Positions 45,740-54,055 of a stretch of 64,000 nt of DNA are shown in pieces; within the stretch, counting starts at the first letter, position 1; every line of letters starts with the position of its first letter. Source of the DNA: Bacteroides_E sp964528875 (GTDB lineage: Bacteria; Bacteroidota; Bacteroidia; Bacteroidales; Bacteroidaceae); the NCBI GenBank assembly GCA_964528875.1, contig CAZGUI010000007.1, positions 1 to 64,000 on the forward strand. Reading direction: 5' to 3'. The position numbers were made by a program, and so were the translations under genes. The notes under the pieces were generated by a model, which had not been told where the DNA came from, did not search any database, and worked only from the letters and a program-made list of their open reading frames with translations.

Positions 45740-47179
45740 ATGAAAATTAAAAATAAATCATTTAGCTTCTTGTTAACTGTGCTAATTGGTGCTTTGTCTT
45801 TATTCATTTCCTGTGCGGATGATTTGGATATAGGAAAGAAGATTGATGAATCAGAGTACAATGGTATTTATGAAAATAATGCCTATTTACGTGATGCTAA
45901 GACAAATAAAATGTCAAATATTGTTGAGTTGTATAACAATACTTATACAACTAATGTGAGAATGGGACTAACAAAAGCAGCAACGTCATCTACACAAGTA
46001 AAAGTAAAAGTTGATGCAGAGTACTTAGCTGTATACAATGCTAAGCATAATACAGAATTTGAACTTTATCCTGTAGATCATGTAGTATTTGCTAATGATG
46101 GTAATTTAAATGTTGATAGCGATAAGACAAACGCTGAAGTGGAGATGACTATTAATGCTGCTGCAAACTTAGAAGCAGATAAAACGTATGTTATTCCTGT
46201 AGTAATTAGTGAACATAGCAGTGATGTTTCAGTTCCTAATGAAGAAGCAAAACATTGTATTTATCTAGTGAAAGATATGCAAGATGCATCAGATGCTTAT
46301 AAAGGTGAGGATGTGGTACAAGGATATCTGTTTTTTGAGGTGAACACAACAAATCCATTAAATACCTTATCCTTTGAGTTAGAAAATGGAAAGTTAGTAT
46401 GGGATGTAATCGTTTTGTTTGCTGCAAATATTAATTATGATGCAGCAGCGGGGCGTCCTCGTATACAGAACAATCCAAATGTACAATATTTACTAGATAA
46501 TAATGAAATATTCTTGCAGCCACTACGCAAACGTGGAGTTAAGGTTTTATTGGGATTATTGGGGAATCACGACTTTACAGGGTTGGCTCAACTGTCTAAA
46601 CAAGGAGCTAAAGATTTTGCTCGTGAAGTGGCTCAATATTGTAAAGCTTATAACTTAGATGGAGTGAATTATGATGATGAGTATTCTAAATATCCTGACT
46701 TAAATAATCCTGCTCTTACTCGACCAAGTAAAGATGCTGCAGCTCGTCTTTGCTATGAAACAAAACAAGCTATGCCTGATAAACTGGTTACTGTGTTTGC
46801 TTATGGATATATGTATGGCGTTTCTTCAGTAGATGAGGTAGATGTAAAGAATTGGATTGATATAGTAGTTCCTAACTATGGTAGTGCTGCACGCCCAATT
46901 GGTGAGTTGACAGAGAAGGAATGTGCTGGTTTAGCAGCAGAGTATAATTTGGGCAATGGTGGTAGTTTATACCCGTATCAAGCTCAAAATTTAATGAGAA
47001 ATGGATATGGTTGGCATATGGGATTTGATTTGAAACCTACAGTTTTTCATAGTGCTTTTAATCGTTTGTCTGGAGTTGAAACTTTATATGGTTCACCCTT
47101 GAAGCCACTTACTACGTACTATAAAAAGAATGATCCCAAGCCTTATAGTTATTTGGAAGATTTACCTATTGAAAACTAA
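45740..47179 (+). CDS. GH18 endo-beta-N-acetylglucosaminidase (EndoH/EndoF type) with DUF1735 domain
   Basis: A 479-residue surface lipoprotein (lipobox Cys 25, GALSLFISCADD). Residues about 35-175 form a DUF1735 domain (AEYLAVYNAKHNTEFELYPVDHVVF). The GH18 barrel follows. The catalytic motif D307-GVNYDD-E314 (LDGVNYDDEYSKY) matches the EndoH-type DGxxxDDE, so Glu314 should be the acid/base. Such enzymes cut the chitobiose core of N-glycans, releasing the glycan from protein at the cell surface. The layout matches B. thetaiotaomicron BT3987, recalled from memory. Within the PUL this is the expected first enzyme of the pathway. Confidence 0.9.
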   Translation: MKIKNKSFSFLLTVLIGALSLFISCADDLDIGKKIDESEYNGIYENNAYLRDAKTNKMSNIVELYNNTYTTNVRMGLTKAATSSTQVKVKVDAEYLAVYNAKHNTEFELYPVDHVVFANDGNLNVDSDKTNAEVEMTINAAANLEADKTYVIPVVISEHSSDVSVPNEEAKHCIYLVKDMQDASDAYKGEDVVQGYLFFEVNTTNPLNTLSFELENGKLVWDVIVLFAANINYDAAAGRPRIQNNPNVQYLLDNNEIFLQPLRKRGVKVLLGLLGNHDFTGLAQLSKQGAKDFAREVAQYCKAYNLDGVNYDDEYSKYPDLNNPALTRPSKDAAARLCYETKQAMPDKLVTVFAYGYMYGVSSVDEVDVKNWIDIVVPNYGSAARPIGELTEKECAGLAAEYNLGNGGSLYPYQAQNLMRNGYGWHMGFDLKPTVFHSAFNRLSGVETLYGSPLKPLTTYYKKNDPKPYSYLEDLPIEN

Positions 47180-47196
47180 AACACAAAGAAGAAAAT

Positions 47197-48525
47197 ATGA
47201 AAAAGTATAATATTTTATTCGTTCTATTAATAGGTGCTCTTTTTACATTTATTAGTTGTGAAGAGAGTGAGGAATTAAACCTATTAACTTATCCAGACAA
47301 TGAATCTTCTTTATCTATTTCTGATGCAGAAGGAAATTCTGAATTAGAGATAGTTGCAAGATATAATAGTGATGGAATTTTAACATTAGACGAGAAAGCA
47401 ACAAGAACCTATGTTTTCCGTTTTAATGCATCTCCACAAGATATTCGGGTTTTTTATGAATTAATATCAAAGAATATACCTGAAGAGCTACTTCATCTGA
47501 GTAAAACAGAAGATGTGCTGCCTAAAGGTGCTAGTGATGCTTTAGTTACTGTTTCTTTAATCAATGATGATGTTACTTTTGCTCAAGAAAATCTAGGAGA
47601 AGAAACCTATGAACTTGGTGTAAAAGCTAATGCTGAAGGATATAAAGTCCCATCTGGCTCTTTGGTGTCTAAAGTTATTATTAAAAAAGAAGCCTATTCA
47701 TCCTTAGGGTTTATTGTTGCAGAAGAATCCAGTGAAACTTCTTTTGAGAAACCTTATGTTAATGGGGCTTATTTAGATGATAAACCTATCGCTTATTCTT
47801 TTACAGTTCAAGTAGATAAGCCTGCACTTAATGACTTAAAAATTAAGCTTACCGCAACAAGTGATAAGGAAGAGGCTTTAAAATATATAACTTTAGTTGA
47901 CGAGGTTACAATTCCTAAAGGAAAAAAGAGTTCAGAAGTAATAACATGGACTTTTGATAGGGATTATTTGCTCCAATCTGAAATGGATAAATATCTTTTT
48001 TCTCTTTCTATAGAACTATCAGATCAATATGTATCTATTGATGAAAATAGGTCATCTGTAGATCTTTCTGTTCAAAAAGTGATGAGAAATATAGGTTATA
48101 TAGCTGAAAAAAGTCCTGATTGGAAAGAAATAGCAAAAAATGGATGGGGAGTAGAGTTACTCTTTTCTTTCTGGGGAAATTCGAATGTTTTAGTCGATGG
48201 TGATGGAGGAACTTTTGGACCTAGTGTTTATGTGTTTTCTAATGAACTTCCTTTTATTCTAGATATGTCGAAAGAGGAATCAATTAAAGGGTTTGGTATA
48301 GATTATTCTGATAACTGGGGAAGTTCTTCCTCACCTAAGAGAATCAAAATATCAACTTCTTTTGATAAAAATGATTGGCTATTCCAAGGAGAGGTTGAAG
48401 TTCCTGATGCATATAATCACTATATTCGAGCTCTAAGTCCTTTCAGTGCTCGTTATATTAAATTTGAATTGTTAGATAAACACAATAATTATATTGAATT
48501 AACAGAAGTGTATGTCTATAATTAA
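47197..48525 (+). CDS. DUF1735-like lipoprotein with discoidin (F5/8 type C) domain
   Basis: A 442-residue lipoprotein (lipobox Cys 21, LFTFISCEESEE). Two DUF1735-like sandwiches occupy about 40-160 and 165-295 (TRTYVFRFNASPQDIRVFYEL; SFTVQVDKPALNDLKIKLTATSDKEEALKYITLVDEVTIPKG). The C-terminal about 140 residues look like a discoidin carbohydrate-binding domain (DNWGSSSSPKRIKISTSFDKNDW, SARYIKFELLDKHNNYIELTEVYVYN). Probable surface glycan-binding protein. It ends the sigma-regulated string; a terminator follows. Confidence 0.8.
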   Translation: MKKYNILFVLLIGALFTFISCEESEELNLLTYPDNESSLSISDAEGNSELEIVARYNSDGILTLDEKATRTYVFRFNASPQDIRVFYELISKNIPEELLHLSKTEDVLPKGASDALVTVSLINDDVTFAQENLGEETYELGVKANAEGYKVPSGSLVSKVIIKKEAYSSLGFIVAEESSETSFEKPYVNGAYLDDKPIAYSFTVQVDKPALNDLKIKLTATSDKEEALKYITLVDEVTIPKGKKSSEVITWTFDRDYLLQSEMDKYLFSLSIELSDQYVSIDENRSSVDLSVQKVMRNIGYIAEKSPDWKEIAKNGWGVELLFSFWGNSNVLVDGDGGTFGPSVYVFSNELPFILDMSKEESIKGFGIDYSDNWGSSSSPKRIKISTSFDKNDWLFQGEVEVPDAYNHYIRALSPFSARYIKFELLDKHNNYIELTEVYVYN

Positions 48526-48540
48526 AAAGAATTGATATGA

Positions 48541-48577
48541 AATATAGAGCCAGATTAAATATCTGGCTCTATATTTT
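48541..48577 (+). terminator. Terminator within the N-glycan PUL
   Basis: AATATAGAGCCAGA (48541-48554) pairs with 48562-48575 with a seven-base loop and a T run. It divides the SusC-to-discoidin unit from the GH92 genes. Confidence 0.85.
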
Positions 48578-48636
48578 ATATTAATAATTACGTTTATAAT
48601 ATTTTTACCAATAATATTGTTTAAAGAATATATGAA

Positions 48637-50991
48637 ATGAAATTTAAACATAAAGTATACCTTTTATTATTATGGTTTGTTGGAGGATTCTTTTTCACTA
48701 CTATAACTGCACATACTTATTCTAACTATTCTTCTGATTCTCCTGTAGACTATGTCAGTATATTAGTAGGAACACAATCAAAACACGCTTTATCTACAGG
48801 AAATACCTATCCTGCTGTAGCTTTACCTTGGGGAATGAATTTTTGGACACCACAGACTGGTAAAATGGGAGATGGATGGGCCTATACTTACGATGCAGAT
48901 AAAATAAGAGGTTTTAAACAGACACATCAACCTAGTCCTTGGATGAACGATTATGGGCAGTTTTCTATAATGCCTATTACTCAAAAACTGACCTTTGATG
49001 AAGAAGAACGTGCCAGTTGGTTTTCTCATAAAGCTGAAACAGCCACTCCTTATTATTATAAAGTTTATTTAGCCGATCATGATGTTGTTACCGAGCTTTC
49101 TCCAACGTCTAGAGCTGCCTGTTTTAGATTTACCTTTCCTGAAAGAGAAAACTCTTATATTGTTATTGATGCTTTTGATAATGGTTCTTATGTTAGGATT
49201 ATTCCTGGAGAGCAAAAAATTGTAGGTTATACTACTAAGAATAGTAGTGGTGTACCCGATAATTTTAAGAACTATTTCGTTGTAGCGTTTGATAAACCTT
49301 TTACTTATACAGCATCGGTTGATGATGGAGTAATCAATGAGCAATTGCTGGAAATTACCTCTAATCATTCAGGAGGGATTATTGGATTTTCTACAAAAAA
49401 AGGTGAGGTAGTACACGCTCGGGTAGCTTCATCTTTTATTAGCGAAGAACAAGCATTTCTAAATCTGAAAGAGTTAGGTGAGTTTTCTTTTGATGAAATT
49501 AAACAACAAAGTCGAGATGAATGGAACGAGGTGCTAGGAAAAATAAAAGTGGAAGATGATAATATAGATAATCTGAGAACTTTTTATTCTTGTTTTTATC
49601 GTTCGGTATTATTCCCTCGCAGTTTCTATGAAATAAACAAGAGTGGGGAAGTTGTACATTACAGTCCTTATAACGGCCAAGTGCTTCCAGGTTATATGTT
49701 TACTGATACTGGTTTTTGGGATACTTTTCGCTGCCTATTTCCCTTCTTAAATTTAGTGTATCCTTCTATGAGTGTAAAAATGCAAGAGGGTTTAGTAAAT
49801 GCGTATAAAGAAAGTGGCTTTTTACCCGAATGGGCAAGTCCCGGACACCGATCGGTTATGGTGGGAAATAATTCCGCTTCAGTGGTAGCTGATGCTTATC
49901 TGAAAGGACTTCGTGGGTATGATATAAACACTCTATGGGAGGCTCTTGAAACCGGTGCGCACAATGTTCATCCAACGGTAAGTGCTACCGGAAGATTGGG
50001 ACACGAGTATTATAATACGTTAGGATACATACCGTATGATGTGGATATTAATGAAAATGCAGCTCGTACACTTGAGTATGCATACGATGATTGGACCATT
50101 TATCAATTAGGTAAAGCTTTAGGGAAAAAAGAAAAGGATATTGAAAAGTATGCCATACGAGCAATGAACTATCGGAACCTTTTTGATAAGGAACATCAAT
50201 TGATGCGAGGGAGAAATAAAGATGGAAGTTTTCAATCTCCTTTTAATCCTTTGAAGTGGGGTGATGCTTTTACCGAAGGTAATAGTTGGCACTATACCTG
50301 GTCTGTTTTTCATGATCCGCAAGGATTGATTGATTTAATGGGAGGGAAAAAAGAATTTAATATGATGATGGATTCTGTATTTAATGTTCCTCCTTTGTTT
50401 GATGATAGCTATTACGGTTTTGTTATTCACGAGATACGTGAAATGCAAATTATGAATATGGGGAACTATGCCCACGGTAATCAGCCGGTTCAACATATGA
50501 TTTATCTGTATAATTATTCCGGCGAACCCTGGAAAGCACAATACTGGGTTCGTGAAGTGATGGATCGTCTATACACTTCTGCTCCAGATGGATATTGTGG
50601 AGATGAAGATAATGGGCAAACCTCTGCGTGGTATGTTTTCTCCGCTTTGGGAATGTACACAGTAGCACCTGGTACGGATGAATATGTTGTAGGTTCTCCA
50701 CTGTTTAAAAAAGTAACTTTAGAGTTGGAAAATGGAAACTCTATTGTAATCACTGCGGATAATAACAATAAAGAGAATCGATATGTCGATCGAATGACTG
50801 TTAATGGAGAGGTCTACACAAAAAACTATTTAACCCACAACCAATTAATGAGTGGAGTAAACATAAATTTTAATATGTCTAATAAGCCCAACAAGGTAAG
50901 AGGAACACAAGAGTCTGAATTTCCATATTCTTTTTCCAATGACTTAAAAGTATCTAATCCTAAGCTGTGGAAAAAAATAAATAAGAAATAA
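48637..50991 (+). CDS. GH92 alpha-mannosidase, alpha-1,2 type
   Basis: A 784-residue secreted enzyme with a type I signal peptide (about 1-26), so probably periplasmic. GH92 exo-mannosidases use Ca2+ and inversion. Landmarks: AYTYDADKIRGFKQTHQPSPWMNDYGQF, DTGFWDTFRCLFPF, FTEGNSWHYTW (Glu547), IHEIREM (His598-Glu599), GDEDNGQTSAW (Asp656, Asp658). Counting from Glu547, the His-Glu pair is at +51/+52 and the Asp pair at +109/+111. These match the spacings of Glu533, His584-Glu585, Asp642 and Asp644 in BT3990 as I remember them. The His-Glu pair marks alpha-1,2-mannosidases. It would trim the arms of high-mannose glycans after import. Confidence 0.92.
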   Translation: MKFKHKVYLLLLWFVGGFFFTTITAHTYSNYSSDSPVDYVSILVGTQSKHALSTGNTYPAVALPWGMNFWTPQTGKMGDGWAYTYDADKIRGFKQTHQPSPWMNDYGQFSIMPITQKLTFDEEERASWFSHKAETATPYYYKVYLADHDVVTELSPTSRAACFRFTFPERENSYIVIDAFDNGSYVRIIPGEQKIVGYTTKNSSGVPDNFKNYFVVAFDKPFTYTASVDDGVINEQLLEITSNHSGGIIGFSTKKGEVVHARVASSFISEEQAFLNLKELGEFSFDEIKQQSRDEWNEVLGKIKVEDDNIDNLRTFYSCFYRSVLFPRSFYEINKSGEVVHYSPYNGQVLPGYMFTDTGFWDTFRCLFPFLNLVYPSMSVKMQEGLVNAYKESGFLPEWASPGHRSVMVGNNSASVVADAYLKGLRGYDINTLWEALETGAHNVHPTVSATGRLGHEYYNTLGYIPYDVDINENAARTLEYAYDDWTIYQLGKALGKKEKDIEKYAIRAMNYRNLFDKEHQLMRGRNKDGSFQSPFNPLKWGDAFTEGNSWHYTWSVFHDPQGLIDLMGGKKEFNMMMDSVFNVPPLFDDSYYGFVIHEIREMQIMNMGNYAHGNQPVQHMIYLYNYSGEPWKAQYWVREVMDRLYTSAPDGYCGDEDNGQTSAWYVFSALGMYTVAPGTDEYVVGSPLFKKVTLELENGNSIVITADNNNKENRYVDRMTVNGEVYTKNYLTHNQLMSGVNINFNMSNKPNKVRGTQESEFPYSFSNDLKVSNPKLWKKINKK

Positions 50992-51178
50992 AACTTGTTT
51001 TTAGTCCTAATGAAAAATACCCTATTAAATTTTAATAAAACAGGTTTAAGATTAGGTAAAAAGAAGATAAATAACTCTCTTTGTAGAGTAAAATAGAATG
51101 TAATAGATATAGAGCTACTTCTCAGCTTGTGATTCTAACCTTAAATAATAAAAATATAAACACAAAGAAATCAATGAT

Positions 51179-53419
51179 ATGAGAAAATTAAGAAACGGAT
51201 TATTAAGTATTGTAGTCGGAGTTTTATGCTCGTGTACCACTACTCCTGTAGTAGAAGAACAAAACTTAACGCAGTATGTTGACCCTTATATTGGGACAGG
51301 AGAACATGGTCATGTCTTTTTAGGAGCTAATGTTCCTTTTGGATTAGTTCAGTTAGGCGCTACTAATATATCTGAAGGATGGGATTGGGTTTCCGGCTAT
51401 CATATTTCTGATTCAACAATTTGGGCTTTTACCCATATGCATTTAAGTGGTACAGGAATAGGGGACTTGCTGGATATTGGCTTTATGCCGGTGGTAGGAA
51501 ATGTAAAGTTGGGTAAAGGTGTTCCTGAAGATGCTGAATCCGGTATGTACTCTCTATTTACACGAGATAAAGAAACTGCTAGACCTGGTTTTTACTCCGT
51601 TCATTTAGATCGTTATAATGTTGATGTCGAACTTACAGCTACAGAGCGTGTGGGTTTTCATAAATATGTTTTCCCCAAAACAGAAGAGGCAAAAGTTATT
51701 ATTGACTTAAAGACTAAGTTGAATTGGGATGAACCCGAGGAGACTTATTTAATTTGTGAAAATGATACCACTGTTTCCGGTTATAGATATTCAAAAGGAT
51801 GGGCAGATAATCAGAAAATATTTTTCACAGCAGTCTTCTCAAAACCTATGACCGACTTTTTACTTTCTGAAAGTGATGATGATGTACAATCTTTGAAAGA
51901 ACTGAAAGCTAAAGGCGTATTTGGTCAGGCATTGTTTCAAATGGAAGAAAAAGAAGAGTTATATGTAAAAGTGGCTCTTTCTCCTACAAGTATTGAAAAT
52001 GCTAAACTTAATATGGATGTTGAACTTCCTCATTGGGACTTCCATCAAACCATTGTGAATGCAGATACATCGTGGAATGAAGAACTGAATAAGATTAAAA
52101 TCACAACGAACGATGAATCCATCAGACGTATATTTTACACCGGACTATATCACACGATGATTGCTCCATCTCTTTTCTGTGATGTTAATGGTGACTATTA
52201 TGGTGCTGATAATGAAATGCACAAAGGGGCAGATTTTGTTAATTATACCACTTTTTCACTTTGGGATACTTATCGTGCAGCGCATCCTTTGATGACAATT
52301 ATTCATCCTGAAAAAATGAGCGATATGATCAATACTATGTTGACTATTTACAAGCAACAAGGTAGACTACCCGTATGGCATTTAGTGGGATGTGAAACCG
52401 ATTGTATGGTGGGTAATTCGGGGGTGCCTGTCGTTGCTGATGCTATCCTAAAAGGATATACAGGTTTTGATAAAAAATTGGCTTACGAGGCAATGAAAAC
52501 ATCTATGATGGGAGATGAAAGAGGACTTGACTCTTATAAGGAATACAAATATATTCCTTATGAAAACCATGATGAAGCATTGTCTTATGCTATGGAATAT
52601 GCCATTGATGATTGGGCTTTAGCTCAAGTAGCCAAAGAGATGGGTGAAACAGAGGATTATGAATATTTCTTAGATCGTAGTAAAACGTATAAATATTATT
52701 TCGATAAATCAACTGGTTTTGTACGTGGTTTGGATGCTAAAGGAGAGTTTAGACCTGAACTCGATCCATTTAAGTCGGTACATAGAGCCAATGATTATAC
52801 TGAAGGAAATGCCTGGCAATATACTTGGTTAGTTCCTCATGACATAGCCGGATTGGCAGATTCCTTTGGAGGAAAAGATAAGTTTATTGAGAAACTAGAT
52901 TCTCTTTTCATCGTCGAAGGCGACTTAGGAGCGGATGCTTCTCCCGATATTAGTGGTTTAATTGGTCAATATGCTCATGGAAATGAGCCTAGTCACCATG
53001 TACTTTACATGTATCCTTTTGTAGGCCAACCATGGAAAACGGCAGAGAAAGTGAGAGAAACTCTTTATACCTTATATCATGATACACCCGAAGGAATTTC
53101 CGGAAATGAGGATGTTGGACAAATGTCTGCGTGGTATATTTTATCAGCATTGGGTATGTATCAGGTTGAACCAGCTGGTGGAAAGTATGTTTTTGGTAGT
53201 CCCATTATAGATGAAGCAGTTATTAAAGTAAAAGACAATAAAACGTTTACAATTAAAGCACTGAACAACAGTAAAGAAAATATTTATATTCAAAGTGTAA
53301 AATTGAATGGGCAAGATTATAAGGAATATTATATTCCATTTGAAGAAATTGCCAATGGAGGTGTTTTAGAGTTTACTATGGGGAATACTCCATCAAAGAC
53401 TTGGGGGATTGTTGAGTAA
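51179..53419 (+). CDS. GH92 alpha-mannosidase, non-alpha-1,2 type
   Basis: A 746-residue lipoprotein (lipobox Cys 19, GVLCSCTTTPV). GH92 landmarks are NISEGWDWVSGYHISDSTIWAFTHMHLSGTGIGD, SLWDTYRAAHPL, YTEGNAWQYTW (putative acid Glu542), QYAHGNEPSHHVLYMYPFVGQPWKT and GNEDVGQMSAW (Asp645). It lacks the His-Glu pair seen in the neighbouring GH92, and the first Asp of the pair is Asn643, so a different linkage (alpha-1,3 is common among such members) is likely. The 187-base gap before it has no terminator; the strong hairpin after it closes the PUL. Confidence 0.92.
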   Translation: MRKLRNGLLSIVVGVLCSCTTTPVVEEQNLTQYVDPYIGTGEHGHVFLGANVPFGLVQLGATNISEGWDWVSGYHISDSTIWAFTHMHLSGTGIGDLLDIGFMPVVGNVKLGKGVPEDAESGMYSLFTRDKETARPGFYSVHLDRYNVDVELTATERVGFHKYVFPKTEEAKVIIDLKTKLNWDEPEETYLICENDTTVSGYRYSKGWADNQKIFFTAVFSKPMTDFLLSESDDDVQSLKELKAKGVFGQALFQMEEKEELYVKVALSPTSIENAKLNMDVELPHWDFHQTIVNADTSWNEELNKIKITTNDESIRRIFYTGLYHTMIAPSLFCDVNGDYYGADNEMHKGADFVNYTTFSLWDTYRAAHPLMTIIHPEKMSDMINTMLTIYKQQGRLPVWHLVGCETDCMVGNSGVPVVADAILKGYTGFDKKLAYEAMKTSMMGDERGLDSYKEYKYIPYENHDEALSYAMEYAIDDWALAQVAKEMGETEDYEYFLDRSKTYKYYFDKSTGFVRGLDAKGEFRPELDPFKSVHRANDYTEGNAWQYTWLVPHDIAGLADSFGGKDKFIEKLDSLFIVEGDLGADASPDISGLIGQYAHGNEPSHHVLYMYPFVGQPWKTAEKVRETLYTLYHDTPEGISGNEDVGQMSAWYILSALGMYQVEPAGGKYVFGSPIIDEAVIKVKDNKTFTIKALNNSKENIYIQSVKLNGQDYKEYYIPFEEIANGGVLEFTMGNTPSKTWGIVE

Positions 53420-53510
53420 AGAAAAGGTGTTTTACTTTTACTTTAGAGAAAGTTAATACCTAAAATCGGAGGAAAAAGTAAACACAAATTTACAGATAGA
53501 TTTTGATAGA

Positions 53511-53553
53511 CTAAGGGTCAAACATAAATGCATGTTTGACCCTTAGTTTTTTT
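53511..53553 (+). terminator. Terminator closing the N-glycan PUL
   Basis: CTAAGGGTCAAACAT (53511-53525) pairs with 53532-53546 over 15 bp, with a six-base loop and seven T. Confidence 0.92.
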
Positions 53554-53767
53554 ATGAAGTACTGTTCGCTTTTGGCAATGCTCATCTGTAATTGTATCTA
53601 GAATATACCTATTAATTAGGTGTTAATTTCTCCATATTTATCCACTGTGTTCTTTTAGGTTTCTTTTCCGGGAGTTTTAGAGCTATTAGTTGAGAAGGTT
53701 TCTTTTTGGCACTCTAAAAATAGAAGTAGTTATAGAGACTCTTAACGCTGTTTTTTTTAGTGTTTTG

Positions 53768-53855
53768 TCGGTCTAGGTCAAACACCTTGTCGGTCTAGGA
53801 CCGAGCACCCTTCAGTCCTAGACCGACGAGGGTTAGGTCTAAGACCTTCGTTGAA
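53768..53855. repeat. Four-unit 22-bp dyad repeat array (locus D)
   Basis: Units start at 53768, 53790, 53812 and 53834. The cores are TCGGTCTAGGTCAAA, TCGGTCTAGGACCGA (perfect dyad arms), TCAGTCCTAGACCGA and TAGGTCTAAGACCTT. The preceding 24 bases (with eight T, 53751-53758) resemble those before locus B. The rest of 53554-54055 is AT-rich without a gene. Confidence 0.92.
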
Positions 53856-54055
53856 TCTCTTTCTTTACGTTGTTTTTATATGAGTTTCAATGAGGTTTCT
53901 GTTTTGATTTTTATTAATCGTTTCTAGTCAGATAATAATAAAGAGTATTTTTAATTTACTATTATTCACTCTTAATTAATATATATTCATTTTATATTTA
54001 TTAATATTGTCTTTTTATTTGAATTTATTCCTAATCTAACTATTCTTTTGGTATC

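Noticed and set aside
50437..50500. HGNQP in the first GH92 against HGNEP in the second, considered as loss of the catalytic acid and a mannosyl-phosphate activity.
   Set aside because: Counting residues places the catalytic Glu in TEGNSWHYTW (Glu547), with partner residues at the expected distances. The GNQP/GNEP site is elsewhere, so the substitution does not remove the acid.
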